Source of the DNA: Clostridia bacterium | GTDB taxonomy: Bacteria; Bacillota; Clostridia; Christensenellales; QAND01 | Direction: 5' to 3' | DNA length: 63,292 nt | Assembly: GCA_017439715.1 (NCBI GenBank) | Contig: JAFSIR010000024.1 | Location: 1 to 63,292, forward strand | Part shown: positions 51,826 through 60,730 of the stretch, piece after piece | Numbering within the stretch: the stretch's first letter is position 1 | Layout: the number at the start of each line of letters is the position of its first letter | Made by a program: the position numbers and the translations under genes | Notes under the pieces: model-generated | Database searches by the model: none | Seen by the model: the letters and a program-made list of their open reading frames with translations, nothing else | What the model was told of the DNA's origin: nothing

Positions 51826-52766
51826 TTGATGATACCTCGGCTGTAATCATCCGTCGGCTCCATATTCCATTCAATCGTTTGCCCGTCGGTAATGGCGGCA
51901 ACATGGCCCTGCTTATCCGTGCGGAACAGCAGGATCTGGTTCTCTTTGAGCCATTCCACCGTTTCAATATGGGGGTGGTTGTAATCGTTGCCCGTTTCAC
52001 AGGTGATCACTGCCCATGTGGGGTTTACCGCTTCCAAAAACTTGTCGTAGGCCGAACTGGAGCTGCCATGGTGCCCCATTTTGATCACATCGGAAGCAAC
52101 GGTGCGCCCCGTGTTGAGAATATCCTGCAGCGCAGGCCGCTCCGCATCTGCACAGAACAGGAAAGACCGCGCCCCGTATTCCACGCGCAGCACAATGCTC
52201 CAGTCGTTCAAATCGTCATACTTTTTCACCGGGCCCAGCACGGTAACCACCGCGCTGCCCAGCTCATAGGTGTCGCCCGGCACAGCCGCCGTTACCTTGA
52301 GCTTTTTCTTTTTCACCGCTTTGAGCACGTTTTCATATGTCTGTGTGTTGGCGGACACCTTGGGCATCAGCACCTTTTCCACATCCATGTTCAAAATCAC
52401 GCCATCCAGCGCCCCGATATGGTCTTCATGGGGATGCGTGCCCACAACATAGCGCAGCGAGGTAACCCCCTGCTCAGCCAGATACTGCAGCACCAGGTCT
52501 TCATCCTCGTTGTTGCCCGCATCGATCAGCATATGTTCGCCCTCTACGCTGACAAGAATGCTGTCTGCCTGCCCCACATCGATATAATGCACTTCCATGG
52601 TTGGGCCATCGCTGTTCCACAGGCTGGGCCCCGCCGTCGGTGCCGGGCTGTTATATCCGTCAGAAGGAAACAGGTCTCCCTGCATCACAAGATAAACAAT
52701 CAGGATCGCGATAAAGATCAAGGCCCTGATCAGCATTTGCTGTTTTGCGTTGTCTTTTCGGTTCAT
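51822..52766 (-). CDS. ComEC/Rec2-related MBL-fold hydrolase, membrane-anchored
   Basis: A 314-residue protein with an N-terminal membrane helix (about 9-27) and a metallo-beta-lactamase domain (about 55-300). The metal motif THPHEDHIG and later MGHHGSSSS and HPH segments match ComEC C-terminal nuclease-like domains. The helix would place the domain outside the membrane. Relatives are thought to degrade DNA or another phosphodiester, unproven here. GGAGGG precedes the ATG at 52766. Confidence 0.85.
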   Translation of the reverse strand: MNRKDNAKQQMLIRALIFIAILIVYLVMQGDLFPSDGYNSPAPTAGPSLWNSDGPTMEVHYIDVGQADSILVSVEGEHMLIDAGNNEDEDLVLQYLAEQGVTSLRYVVGTHPHEDHIGALDGVILNMDVEKVLMPKVSANTQTYENVLKAVKKKKLKVTAAVPGDTYELGSAVVTVLGPVKKYDDLNDWSIVLRVEYGARSFLFCADAERPALQDILNTGRTVASDVIKMGHHGSSSSAYDKFLEAVNPTWAVITCETGNDYNHPHIETVEWLKENQILLFRTDKQGHVAAITDGQTIEWNMEPTDDYSRGIIK

Positions 52767-52851
52767 TCTGATCCCTCCTGCAAGATACACTTAGTATATC
52801 ATATTCCCGGCCAATCTGCTTTTGCTTTTTTGCGCGCGGATACGGCACATA

Positions 52852-52892
52852 AAAAAACAGCGCGGCCGAACATCGGTCGCGCCGCTTTGCTG
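52852..52892 (-). terminator. intrinsic terminator of the NCS2 permease gene
   Basis: GC-rich imperfect stem (GCGCGACCGA / TCGGCCGCGC on the minus strand) followed by seven T. Confidence 0.75.
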
Positions 52893-52898
52893 TTGTTG

Positions 52899-54299
52899 TT
52901 ACTCAGCGTCTGCCTGTGCCTGTTTCTTTTCCCCGATGCTGAGGATCATGTTCAGGAAGATGCCGAAGATGGCCGCACCGGCAACACAGGGCACCTGCAT
53001 ACCAAAGAACGGGATGTTGCCGCCGAAAGCATAGTTGCCGCCGATGCCGATAACCATGATGGACGCGATCACAGCGATATTCTTGGAGGAGAACATGTCC
53101 ACTTTCTTGTCGATCATGATGGCAATACCCTGCGCAGCAATGGCGCCAAACAGGTAGATTTCCAGGCCGCCGATGACCGCCAGCGGAATGCCGTAGATCA
53201 CCTGAATGAGCGGAGTGAAGAAGCTGATGACCATTGCGATCACGGCTGCTAACGCCAGCACAGCCACGCTGAACACCTTGGTGATGGCCATGGTGCTGAT
53301 GTTTTCGCCGTAGTTCGTGCCGGCGGGGCCGCCAAGCAGACCGGAGATCATATCGCACAAACCGTCGCCGATGAGGTTGCGGTCAAGCAGGTCGATCAGG
53401 TTGTATTTTTTATTGGAGCCTTTTTTCTTCGCTACGTCGTTTACATAAATATCAAGCTGATACATATGCGCCGTGGATTCCGGGATCGTTGCGATCGCAA
53501 CCGGCATGATCGCGACCACCGCGCCCAGGGACACTTTGGGCAGCGAGAACGCGGGCACCGCGAAGATGGACCCATCGCCCAGTTTCCACAGGGAAGCTTC
53601 AAGGGCGCCGGCGGGCATGGCGCGGAACAGGCTGATATCCGTGACTGCCATCACGATAGCGGCAAACGCACAGCCGGTCAGCGCGCCGAGCAGCAGCGGC
53701 AGCTGGGCCAAAAAGCCTTTCAGATAACGGGAATACAGGATGGTGGACAGCAGCGTGACCAGCGCGGTTGCGACCCACAGCGCCGTCATCGGCTCGGCAG
53801 AGCCGGCGGCGGGGATGGCATCGCCCAGCGCGTTGCCCGCCAGCGTCAGGCCGATCACCATAGCCACAGGGCCGGTAACGGACGCGGGCAGGATCTTTTC
53901 AACTGCCTGACGGCCAAAGAATTTGACCAGGAAACCGGCCGCAACAGACACCAGACCGGACATAATAATACCGAACTGGGCATACTGAATGGCTTCCGTG
54001 GGCAGGATCCCATCCACTTTTACAAAGCCCTGCGCAGCGCACATGCTGGCGATTGCCGTCAGGTAAGCAAAGCTTGACCCGTAATACAGCGGGATCTTTT
54101 TACCGGTGATGAGAATGAAGCACAGCGTTGCAAGGCCGCTGGCGAAGATGGTGGTGGATACCTGGAACCCGGTGATCAGCGCGACTGTAACCGTAGCAGG
54201 GAACATAACGATGACCTGCTGAATAGCGTACAGGATCAGCTTCCATGTAGTCGGCCGCTCATCGGGCAAATAACCGATGGTCTTCAATTCCTTTTTCAT
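52899..54299 (-). CDS. NCS2-family nucleobase permease (uracil/xanthine type)
   Basis: A 466-residue permease with about 14 hydrophobic segments. Family landmarks are YGSSFAYL near 73-80, ESTAHMYQL near 273-281 and GGPAGTNYGENISTMAITKVFS, the nucleobase-ascorbate signature region. It takes up uracil or a purine by proton symport; the split cannot be made by eye. The AGGAGGG site is 14 bases from the ATG, longer than usual. A leader with a terminator lies upstream, consistent with nucleobase-dependent control. Confidence 0.9.
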   Translation of the reverse strand: MKKELKTIGYLPDERPTTWKLILYAIQQVIVMFPATVTVALITGFQVSTTIFASGLATLCFILITGKKIPLYYGSSFAYLTAIASMCAAQGFVKVDGILPTEAIQYAQFGIIMSGLVSVAAGFLVKFFGRQAVEKILPASVTGPVAMVIGLTLAGNALGDAIPAAGSAEPMTALWVATALVTLLSTILYSRYLKGFLAQLPLLLGALTGCAFAAIVMAVTDISLFRAMPAGALEASLWKLGDGSIFAVPAFSLPKVSLGAVVAIMPVAIATIPESTAHMYQLDIYVNDVAKKKGSNKKYNLIDLLDRNLIGDGLCDMISGLLGGPAGTNYGENISTMAITKVFSVAVLALAAVIAMVISFFTPLIQVIYGIPLAVIGGLEIYLFGAIAAQGIAIMIDKKVDMFSSKNIAVIASIMVIGIGGNYAFGGNIPFFGMQVPCVAGAAIFGIFLNMILSIGEKKQAQADAE

Positions 54300-54374
54300 G
54301 AGATACGCGACACCCTCCTGATAAAAATTTTAATAAATGCGGTTGGACAGGATACCGCAAGCGGAATCCGCCTT

Positions 54375-54417
54375 GCAAAAAAAGGGCCCAGGCATAGAAT
54401 AACCTGACCCTTTTTGA
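54375..54417 (-). terminator. leader terminator (attenuator) of the NCS2 gene
   Basis: AAAGGGTCAGG and CCTGGGCCCTTT arms (G-U pair and a bulge) plus seven T, about 30 nt after transcription start and 75 before the ATG. No known purine riboswitch or PyrR motif was recognised. Confidence 0.6.
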
Positions 54418-54451
54418 CAGCTTTCGCTTTCTGTATCTCTATACCGCGCGC

Positions 54452-54480
54452 ATTATAGCAAAAAAATCGGCATTTTGCAA
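54452..54480 (-). promoter_or_regulatory. promoter of the NCS2 gene
   Basis: TTGCAA (54480-54475) and TATAAT (54457-54452), 17-base spacer. Confidence 0.75.
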
Positions 54481-54528
54481 CAATGCTGTGCTACTGCGCA
54501 GCGCATGGAAAACAGCATTTTCAGCGCA

Positions 54529-57423
54529 TTATTTATACATTTCAAGATCTTCCGCCGTAAGCGAAAAATACTTTTCGATCAGCTTGCGTGCGCTGGTCGG
54601 TCGTTTTTGCAGCAGCGAGCGGAATTCTTCCACCGAGCTTTTCCATTTGCTCATTGACGAGGGCGCGCCCCACCGCGAAATCTGGCGCGACATTTCCGGC
54701 TCCATCTCCGCCACCATCGCGTCCAGCATGGGCAGCAGGTTTTCCGGCTTGAATTCGGTGGTGGTCAACAGCAGCCACCGTTTTTTGAACAGTTCCTGGA
54801 ATTCCGGGCTTTGCCACAACCCGGCCGTTACATCCATGGACACATAGGTGCCGTTGCGCGTGGTGTACCCGCTGTAGCTCAAATAGGTGCCAATCAGGTT
54901 GCTGGTCAGCGCCGCGGAGTCATACAGCGAATAATCGTTATCAAAATAGATCGGGCGCAGCTTGGTGGAATAATCATCCGTGTGCCAATATTTCTGGTTG
55001 AACATATCCGTTTCCCTGAAATAGTTGCGCAGCACCAGATAATCTGCCCACGCACTTGCGTCTACCCACTGGCAGTATTCCGCATATTTATCGGGATTGG
55101 CCAGGTTATTGGCGCGGGAATACGCCGTGATCCGCTTCCACTCATCAATGCTGCCGTATTGGGCCACCGCACGGCGCAGGTAGTTTACCGTATGCACATC
55201 TTCATCATGGTGCGATGCGAGCATATCTTTATTGATCTCCTCGCGCAGGTCATACAAGCCCCAGTACCTGCCGTTCACATACAGCACGGCATACCGCGTC
55301 ATGGGCGCATCACCGTCAATCACATCGCTGGTAGCGACCAGCTTGGATAAAAAGGCATCACGGATATAGGCTTTCCAGCGATCCTGCCCGCCGGCACGCA
55401 TGGTGATGGAATAAAACGTTTCCGTGTCGTATCCTTCAAAAAACGGATACGTGATATGGTCTTTCCCATACGCCTCGTCCAGCTTAAAAGTGAGGGATTT
55501 CTGGTTGAAGCTGCGGCTTGACCAGCCTGAAACGCGCACACTGGCGCCAAAGGAAACGCCCAACGAGCCATCGGTGTCATAATACTCGATAACGCCCGGG
55601 CGCTCGATCGTTCGATACGTCAGGGTATTGGCATACATGGTGGAAAACTCGTTCGGCGCCATGGACAGGCACACCACGGGCACGCTGTGCGGCTCGGTGA
55701 ACAGATAAGTGCTGGTTTCCACATCGCTGCTGAGCAGCCCGTCTTTAACGGCTATGGCGCGCAGCGAGAACGACTGGGACCCGGAAACCGGCCCGGTATA
55801 CAGCTTGCCGTTGGAGGATGTGGGCTTAGACCCATCTGTCGTATAATAAATACTGGCCCCTTCCGTGGCACAGCTGATCTCCACCGATACGGATGCGCTT
55901 GTCTGCACGCCGCCGGGAGCCGAAAACTGGGGCTGGGCCACATACGCTTTATAGCCCGAAGACGGGTTGGCCTTGCCTTTTGTTTCAGATGTAAAAAAAA
56001 CGCGCTCCCCCGAGGCGTCTCCCGCAATCCGGCCGCTGGTCACGCCCGGTCGCTGCGCACCTGTGGCAAACACGTCCAGCACACTGCCTTCCGGCGAAGT
56101 AAGCACGATGTTTTCGCCTGCCGCGTCCAGCCCCAGGTCCAGCGTGCTGCCGCTTTGTTTGTTGTCGTTTCTCGTTACGGAGATCGCCACATAGCCCTTG
56201 GCCGGCACCGTTACATTGCCGATCTGGGCACGCGTAGGCTCATCCAGCGAATCGGATAAAAAATAACCGTTTAGGTTAATCGCCGCGTCAGACCCGTTAT
56301 ACAGCTCAATCCAGCTCAGCGCGGTGCTGCCGTAGCTGTTCACCGTGCACACTTCGGACACGGATAATCCGTTCGGGTCAAACGCGCCGGAAAAATCGCT
56401 CATCAGCGTAAAGCCTTTGGTGGTGTTTTCCTTGCCGGGGGTGGGCTGGGCAAAGAACAGCCACTGCCCGTCTTTAATGCCGCAGGAGATGTTTTCCTTC
56501 ATGTCGGCCGGCAGCGATATCTTCTGCTCCTGCATGCTTTCCATATCCATCAGGATCAGATGCGTGTCAGATCCGCTGAGCTTAAAATTGGTGTGCAACT
56601 GGCCGGACTCGGTCACTTTATCTTTGCCCGAACAGAACACAACCAGCCGCTCGCCCGGCTGCACCGTAACATCCGGGAAGGCCCACTTGGCCGGCTTTTC
56701 CACGTTATCACTCAGGCGATACTGCAAAAGGGATACCGCTTGTGTGCTGTTGTTGGTGATCTCCACCCAGGCAGGGCGCTCGCCATCTTCATCTTTAACG
56801 GAGTATCCGTTATAGATCATATATTCCGTGATGATCAGCGGTGCGGTGCTGATATCCATCTCGTTCACCGCAGCGCCGTTGGAATCAACAATCACGTTCG
56901 CCGCGCCGGGGGTGGGGTTACCGTTCACTTTATACGTGCCGTCTTCAAGCACGGAATACGCCGTGTCTCGCGCCAACGCCGGCACTTCCAGCTTGTACAG
57001 CGTATCCCCGCCGGCGGACGTTAAATACAGCGTCATGCCGCCGGAAGCAAGCTTGAATCCGGTAGCGGGCTTGGCAATAGGATCGGGCGACTCCAGCTTT
57101 GTTGCATAGATCAACAAATACTGGCCGGGCTGAATCGAGATCTGCGGCATCATATATTTGGTGGGGTTTTTCGGATCGTTGCTCAACGCATAGTTTGTAA
57201 GATCTATCGCTTCGCTGCCGCTGTTATACAGCTCGATCCAGTCGGGCGAGCCAAAGTCTTCGTCCACCAGCGAAGCACTGTTGGACGAACACACTTCGGA
57301 GATCACCAAAGAGCTTTTGCCAAAAAAGCCTTTTATGATCTCTCCGCTGCATCCGCTGATCACCGGGCAAAGCATTGCGGCCAGCAGCACCGCACATAGA
57401 ATTTTAACAGCCGTTTTTTTCAT
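54529..57423 (-). CDS. CotH-kinase lipoprotein with lamin-tail domains
   Basis: A 964-residue exported lipoprotein (lipobox ISGC, Cys25). Three lamin-tail domains follow (about 38-160, 190-320, 345-480; each has a VISEVCSSNS- or ISTAPLIITEYMI-like start and a WIELYN- or WVEITN-like centre). Next is a chitobiase-type beta sandwich (about 500-575, IYYTTDGSKPTS) and a CotH kinase domain (about 590-900) with GLYDLREEIN and YFDNDYSLYD. CotH enzymes are atypical secreted protein kinases, first seen phosphorylating spore-coat proteins. Surface tethering suggests wall or extracellular substrates. Monocistronic, AAAGGTG ribosome site. Confidence 0.85.
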   Translation of the reverse strand: MKKTAVKILCAVLLAAMLCPVISGCSGEIIKGFFGKSSLVISEVCSSNSASLVDEDFGSPDWIELYNSGSEAIDLTNYALSNDPKNPTKYMMPQISIQPGQYLLIYATKLESPDPIAKPATGFKLASGGMTLYLTSAGGDTLYKLEVPALARDTAYSVLEDGTYKVNGNPTPGAANVIVDSNGAAVNEMDISTAPLIITEYMIYNGYSVKDEDGERPAWVEITNNSTQAVSLLQYRLSDNVEKPAKWAFPDVTVQPGERLVVFCSGKDKVTESGQLHTNFKLSGSDTHLILMDMESMQEQKISLPADMKENISCGIKDGQWLFFAQPTPGKENTTKGFTLMSDFSGAFDPNGLSVSEVCTVNSYGSTALSWIELYNGSDAAINLNGYFLSDSLDEPTRAQIGNVTVPAKGYVAISVTRNDNKQSGSTLDLGLDAAGENIVLTSPEGSVLDVFATGAQRPGVTSGRIAGDASGERVFFTSETKGKANPSSGYKAYVAQPQFSAPGGVQTSASVSVEISCATEGASIYYTTDGSKPTSSNGKLYTGPVSGSQSFSLRAIAVKDGLLSSDVETSTYLFTEPHSVPVVCLSMAPNEFSTMYANTLTYRTIERPGVIEYYDTDGSLGVSFGASVRVSGWSSRSFNQKSLTFKLDEAYGKDHITYPFFEGYDTETFYSITMRAGGQDRWKAYIRDAFLSKLVATSDVIDGDAPMTRYAVLYVNGRYWGLYDLREEINKDMLASHHDEDVHTVNYLRRAVAQYGSIDEWKRITAYSRANNLANPDKYAEYCQWVDASAWADYLVLRNYFRETDMFNQKYWHTDDYSTKLRPIYFDNDYSLYDSAALTSNLIGTYLSYSGYTTRNGTYVSMDVTAGLWQSPEFQELFKKRWLLLTTTEFKPENLLPMLDAMVAEMEPEMSRQISRWGAPSSMSKWKSSVEEFRSLLQKRPTSARKLIEKYFSLTAEDLEMYK

Positions 57424-57533
57424 TTCTTACACCTTTCAAACCGCGCAAGCACGTGGTTGTGATATTATACACCATTTTCTGCGTTTCGCCAACACATTCG
57501 CATAATTGTCCCGTTCGGTCCGCAGGCCGTTTA

Positions 57534-57542
57534 TGATATAAT
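57534..57542 (+). promoter_or_regulatory. extended -10 promoter of the MBL hydrolase gene
   Basis: TGATATAAT fits TGnTATAAT fully; the -35 is poor. The ATG is at 57561. Confidence 0.55.
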
Positions 57543-57560
57543 CCGTTTGGGAGGCGCAGC

Positions 57561-58160
57561 ATGATCCAATATAAGTGTTTTATAACCGGCGGCATGGAAA
57601 CCAACACCTATCTTGTGTGGTGCGGCGCATCGGCCGTGGTGATCGACCCGGGCGCAAAAAGCACCGCGCTGGCTTCTTTTATCAGCGGGCAGGGGCTTTC
57701 GGTGTGCGCTGTGCTGCTCACCCACGGGCATTTTGACCATATCGGCGGCGTGTCCGCTTTTTCCTGCCCAGTATACGCCTGCGGCGCGGAAACCGCGCTG
57801 CTCCAAAACCCGGCGCTGAACCTGTCCGCCTATTTTGGGCTGCCGGAAACGATAACGGACAGTATCCCCGTACAGGAAGGCGATGTGATCGATCTGGAAC
57901 CACTTTCGTTTTCCGTGCTGCACACGCCCGGGCACACGGCGGGCAGCGTTTGTTATCAAATCGGCGGCCTGCTTTTCACCGGCGACACGCTGTTCTGCGG
58001 CGGCGCCGGGCGCACCGATTTCCCTACCGGGAACAGTGCGGCGCTGCACCGCTCCTTAAACAGGCTGATAACGCTTAACGGCGAATGGCGCGTTTTGCCC
58101 GGGCATGGCGAGGAAACACTGCTCTCCCGCGAACGGGCGCACAACCCCTTTGTATGCTAA
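57561..58160 (+). CDS. MBL-fold hydrolase (glyoxalase II-like)
   Basis: A 199-residue metallo-beta-lactamase-fold protein. Metal motif THGHFDHIGG near 54-63, a second histidine in HTPGHTAGS, GDTLF and a final PGHGEET supply the di-metal ligands. This YcbL/glyoxalase-II-like class hydrolyses thioesters, often of unknown nature. GGGAGGCGC precedes the ATG. It opens a run of four small plus-strand genes. Confidence 0.85.
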   Translation: MIQYKCFITGGMETNTYLVWCGASAVVIDPGAKSTALASFISGQGLSVCAVLLTHGHFDHIGGVSAFSCPVYACGAETALLQNPALNLSAYFGLPETITDSIPVQEGDVIDLEPLSFSVLHTPGHTAGSVCYQIGGLLFTGDTLFCGGAGRTDFPTGNSAALHRSLNRLITLNGEWRVLPGHGEETLLSRERAHNPFVC

Positions 58161-58226
58161 AGGGTGGAGATTCTTTATCAAATGCTGTATAATACTTTGT
58201 AAGATTATGGAACGGGTCGGTGATCT

Positions 58227-58766
58227 ATGATGGCAAAAGTGTTGGTCGTGATCGATATGCAGAACGATTTTGTTTCCGGTGTGCTGGGCACGCCCGAAGC
58301 GCAGGCTGTGCTGCCCCGCGTGAGCGAAAAGATAAAAACATATCCCGGCACGGTGCTTTACACCAGAGACACGCACCGCGCCGATTATGCCCAAACGCAG
58401 GAAGGCCGCCTTTTGCCCGTGCCGCACTGCCTGGCCGGTAACGAAGGCTGGGCCCTTTGCCCTGAGATTGAGGCGCTGCGCCGCGAGATGAACGGCGGCG
58501 TGTTTGATAAGCCCACGTTCGGCTCTCTGGAACTGGCCGACCATTTGGCTCACGTAAACAACATTGTGCCGATCGAGCAGCTTGAGCTTGTCGGCGTGTG
58601 CACCGATATTTGTGTGATCTCCAACGCCCTTTTGCTCAAAGCGGTGCTGCCCGAAGTGCCCATAGTGGTAGATGCCAGCTGCTGTGCCGGCGTTACGCCG
58701 GCAGCGCATCAAACGGCGCTCAGCGCCATGGCGGCCTGCCAGATCATCATCACAGGACAGGAGTGA
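58227..58766 (+). CDS. isochorismatase-family cysteine hydrolase (nicotinamidase-like)
   Basis: A 179-residue amidase. The catalytic triad is visible: Asp11 in VVIDMQNDF, a Lys near position 91 (VFDKPTFGS), and Cys in GVCTDICVISNAL. The DTH metal-site motif (YTRDTHRADY) points to nicotinamidase, which turns nicotinamide to nicotinate for NAD salvage; related isochorismatase-like enzymes cannot be excluded. Two adjacent ATG codons (58227, 58230) are possible starts. The lipoprotein gene follows after seven bases. Confidence 0.85.
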   Translation: MMAKVLVVIDMQNDFVSGVLGTPEAQAVLPRVSEKIKTYPGTVLYTRDTHRADYAQTQEGRLLPVPHCLAGNEGWALCPEIEALRREMNGGVFDKPTFGSLELADHLAHVNNIVPIEQLELVGVCTDICVISNALLLKAVLPEVPIVVDASCCAGVTPAAHQTALSAMAACQIIITGQE

Positions 58767-58773
58767 ACCCTGC

Positions 58774-59742
58774 ATGAAAAAGCTTTTTTGTTTGGCGCTG
58801 GCGCTGCTGTGCTGCCTGGGCCTTGCGGCCTGCGGTACAAAAGCCCCCGTTCTTCCGGGCGGTGAGCAGGGCGGTGAAGCGGACTTGTTTGTTGTTATGC
58901 CCGATGGCGAGCGTGAGCCGGAAAAACTTGCCTATGTTGGCACCCTTTCGCCCGAAACACTGCTTGAAGGCCTGGGCGAGCTGACCGGATGGCGGTTTGA
59001 TTGCGCCTCTGTAACGGTCAGCACCGTTGATCGGGAAAACGGCACGAGCGAAACCATCGCCACCGTGGATCTGCAGGACAGCTGCTCCCTGTTCCATTTT
59101 GATGAGCTGGTCCCGTTTGAAGAGTATCTGTGCAACGATTATACGGACTTTGTGTTTGCCGTGCTCGATTCTGCTCACATGACGCTGAGCCTGAACCTTG
59201 GATATACCGATATCGTGTTCACCGCAAACGGAAAACCCCTCTCCTTGCCCGAATTGTCCTACACCTTCCCCGAAGGCGGGGCGTATCGCGGCAAAGATTG
59301 GCACCTGAGCGATATGAAAGCGCTGACGCAAGCACCCAAGGGATATCGCCTGTTCTCCATGAGCTGCGGGATGACCGCCGTGTATCCGGATGGATTCTCC
59401 ATCGTTTCGGAACAGCATTCTTCCGTAACGTTTGAAAACACAAAGGATGAAGCGCTTATGCGGATGACCTGCTATCAGCAGGACAGCACGTATATCAACC
59501 CCGCGCAGGAAGCCGAGCGCCTGAGCTATGATTTTGCCTCCGTTTCCCGCCGGGAGAGCGATGCCGATTCCTTTATCCTGATCGGCAAGGACGCGGAAAA
59601 TGTAACCATCGCCTATCTTGCGTATTTCAACCAAAGCAACGATCTGATGAACGTTGTGATCCTGCAATCCATGGCAGGGGCAGACCTGCCGGCTGACCTG
59701 GTTCAGGCGGCCGCAGCACATCTGCGTGCTTATAATAAATAG
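58774..59742 (+). CDS. lipoprotein of unknown function
   Basis: A 322-residue exported lipoprotein with lipobox LAAC (Cys20). After a Gly-rich spacer comes a GerMN-like or sporulation-lipoprotein-like segment (about 45-150, LSPETLLEGLGELTGW...VDLQDSCSLFHF), which is a tentative resemblance, then a domain unlike anything I recognise. No membrane helix other than the signal. GGAG lies before the ATG. A downstream membrane-protein gene follows after 11 bases, so the two may be functionally linked. Confidence 0.7.
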   Translation: MKKLFCLALALLCCLGLAACGTKAPVLPGGEQGGEADLFVVMPDGEREPEKLAYVGTLSPETLLEGLGELTGWRFDCASVTVSTVDRENGTSETIATVDLQDSCSLFHFDELVPFEEYLCNDYTDFVFAVLDSAHMTLSLNLGYTDIVFTANGKPLSLPELSYTFPEGGAYRGKDWHLSDMKALTQAPKGYRLFSMSCGMTAVYPDGFSIVSEQHSSVTFENTKDEALMRMTCYQQDSTYINPAQEAERLSYDFASVSRRESDADSFILIGKDAENVTIAYLAYFNQSNDLMNVVILQSMAGADLPADLVQAAAAHLRAYNK

Positions 59743-59753
59743 GGGGACTTATG

Positions 59754-60317
59754 ATGGAAGAGCAAAAACAAACCGTCACTCCGAAACCCGCCGTGCGGCG
59801 CACTAAGCGCAGGCATTGGGGGCTGATTATGTTCGCGTTTGTGAACATCCTGACCGGAATCTATATGATCGCTTCCCTCGGCTTTATGGTCACGCCTGAA
59901 GGCGTAATCGGCCAAACGAGCGACACCAAACTGCTGGGCTCATTTTTCATAGCTTTGCTCTGGTGGTTCATTGCTTATCTGGCCGGCCGTTCGCATCGGC
60001 TGCCGCCGCTGATCGGCCTTTTGTGCGCCCAGGCCATGCCGCTGTTTGTGTTTCTGCCCGGCTTCCTCAAGCTGGTGGGATACTGGGCCCTGTCGCCGTG
60101 GCTGCCGATCTATCAGCTTATGCCCTTTAAATCCAAAACGGCCGTTGCCATCTGCCTGCTGCTGTATGCGCTGATCACCGTACTGCTGTGGATGTACGCA
60201 AGCTTCTGGCGCAAAAGCACCCGCACAACGCGCCGCAAAGCCGCCAATACCCTGAGCACTGCCCCGGCAGAACCCAAAGAAGCGCCTGCTCCCCAAGCGC
60301 AAACACCCGCCGAATAA
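59754..60317 (+). CDS. four-helix membrane protein of unknown function
   Basis: A 187-residue protein. It has a basic N-terminus (about 10-20), four hydrophobic segments (about 23-45, 61-77, 84-104 and 128-147) and a basic, then Pro/Ala-rich cytosolic tail. Not recognised. GGGGGA lies six bases before the ATG at 59754; the ATG at 59751 is too close. It ends the run of small genes that begins at 57561. Confidence 0.65.
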   Translation: MEEQKQTVTPKPAVRRTKRRHWGLIMFAFVNILTGIYMIASLGFMVTPEGVIGQTSDTKLLGSFFIALLWWFIAYLAGRSHRLPPLIGLLCAQAMPLFVFLPGFLKLVGYWALSPWLPIYQLMPFKSKTAVAICLLLYALITVLLWMYASFWRKSTRTTRRKAANTLSTAPAEPKEAPAPQAQTPAE

Positions 60318-60338
60318 TACACCAACCTATAAACCATC

Positions 60339-60370
60339 CCGCCCTGCGCATCCCGCAGGGCGGTTTTTTG
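60339..60370 (+). terminator. intrinsic terminator
   Basis: CCGCCCTGCG and CGCAGGGCGG arms with a short loop and six T. Confidence 0.85.
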
Positions 60371-60378
60371 TCACCCCG

Positions 60379-60407
60379 TTGACAACGAACACCGCGCCCG
60401 CTATAAT
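60379..60407 (+). promoter_or_regulatory. perfect consensus promoter of sdpRI
   Basis: TTGACA (60379-60384), 17-base spacer, TATAAT (60402-60407). Confidence 0.88.
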
Positions 60408-60411
60408 ATAA

Positions 60412-60434
60412 TTAACAATTAGGTTAATTGTTAA
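60412..60434 (+). promoter_or_regulatory. operator-like inverted repeat of sdpRI
   Basis: TTAACAATTA and TAATTGTTAA, perfect 10-base arms with a 3-base spacer, just after the -10 box and across the transcription start. It fits a dimeric ArsR-type autorepressor site and ends next to the ribosome site. Confidence 0.75.
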
Positions 60435-60448
60435 GGGAGGGTGAACCC

Positions 60449-60730
60449 ATGGGATTGCAGCAAACGCTGCGTGCGCTGGCTGATCCGATCCGCCGCGAAA
60501 TATTGAACATGCTCAAAAAGGGGCGCCTGTCCGCGGGCGAAATCGGGGAGCGGTTTCCCGTAACGGCGCCGTCCATTTCCCGGCATCTGTCGGTATTAAA
60601 GGAGGCGGACCTGATCCGCGACACTCGGGAAGGCAAATTTATTTTTTATGAGATCAACACTTCCGTTTTGGAAGAAACAATGCTCTGGATCGCCGATTTG
60701 AAAGGAGGCGCAAACGATGCTGAAAAATAA
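60449..60730 (+). CDS. sdpR: ArsR/SmtB-type autorepressor (SdpR-like)
   Basis: A 93-residue winged-helix regulator. The recognition helix region is TAPSISRHLSVLKEADLI, followed by the REGKFIFYEI wing. No metal-binding cysteine motif is present, as in SdpR. In Bacillus, SdpR represses its own operon and is sequestered by SdpI when toxin is present. A perfect inverted repeat overlies its promoter. The start follows GGGAGGG. It overlaps the sdpI start by 14 bases, so the two are coupled. Confidence 0.85.
   Translation: MGLQQTLRALADPIRREILNMLKKGRLSAGEIGERFPVTAPSISRHLSVLKEADLIRDTREGKFIFYEINTSVLEETMLWIADLKGGANDAEK

Noticed and set aside
57561-60317. a dedicated biosynthetic operon from four small genes
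   Set aside because: The MBL hydrolase, nicotinamidase-like enzyme, lipoprotein and membrane protein share direction but no evident pathway; the 66-base gap after the first gene leaves co-transcription uncertain.
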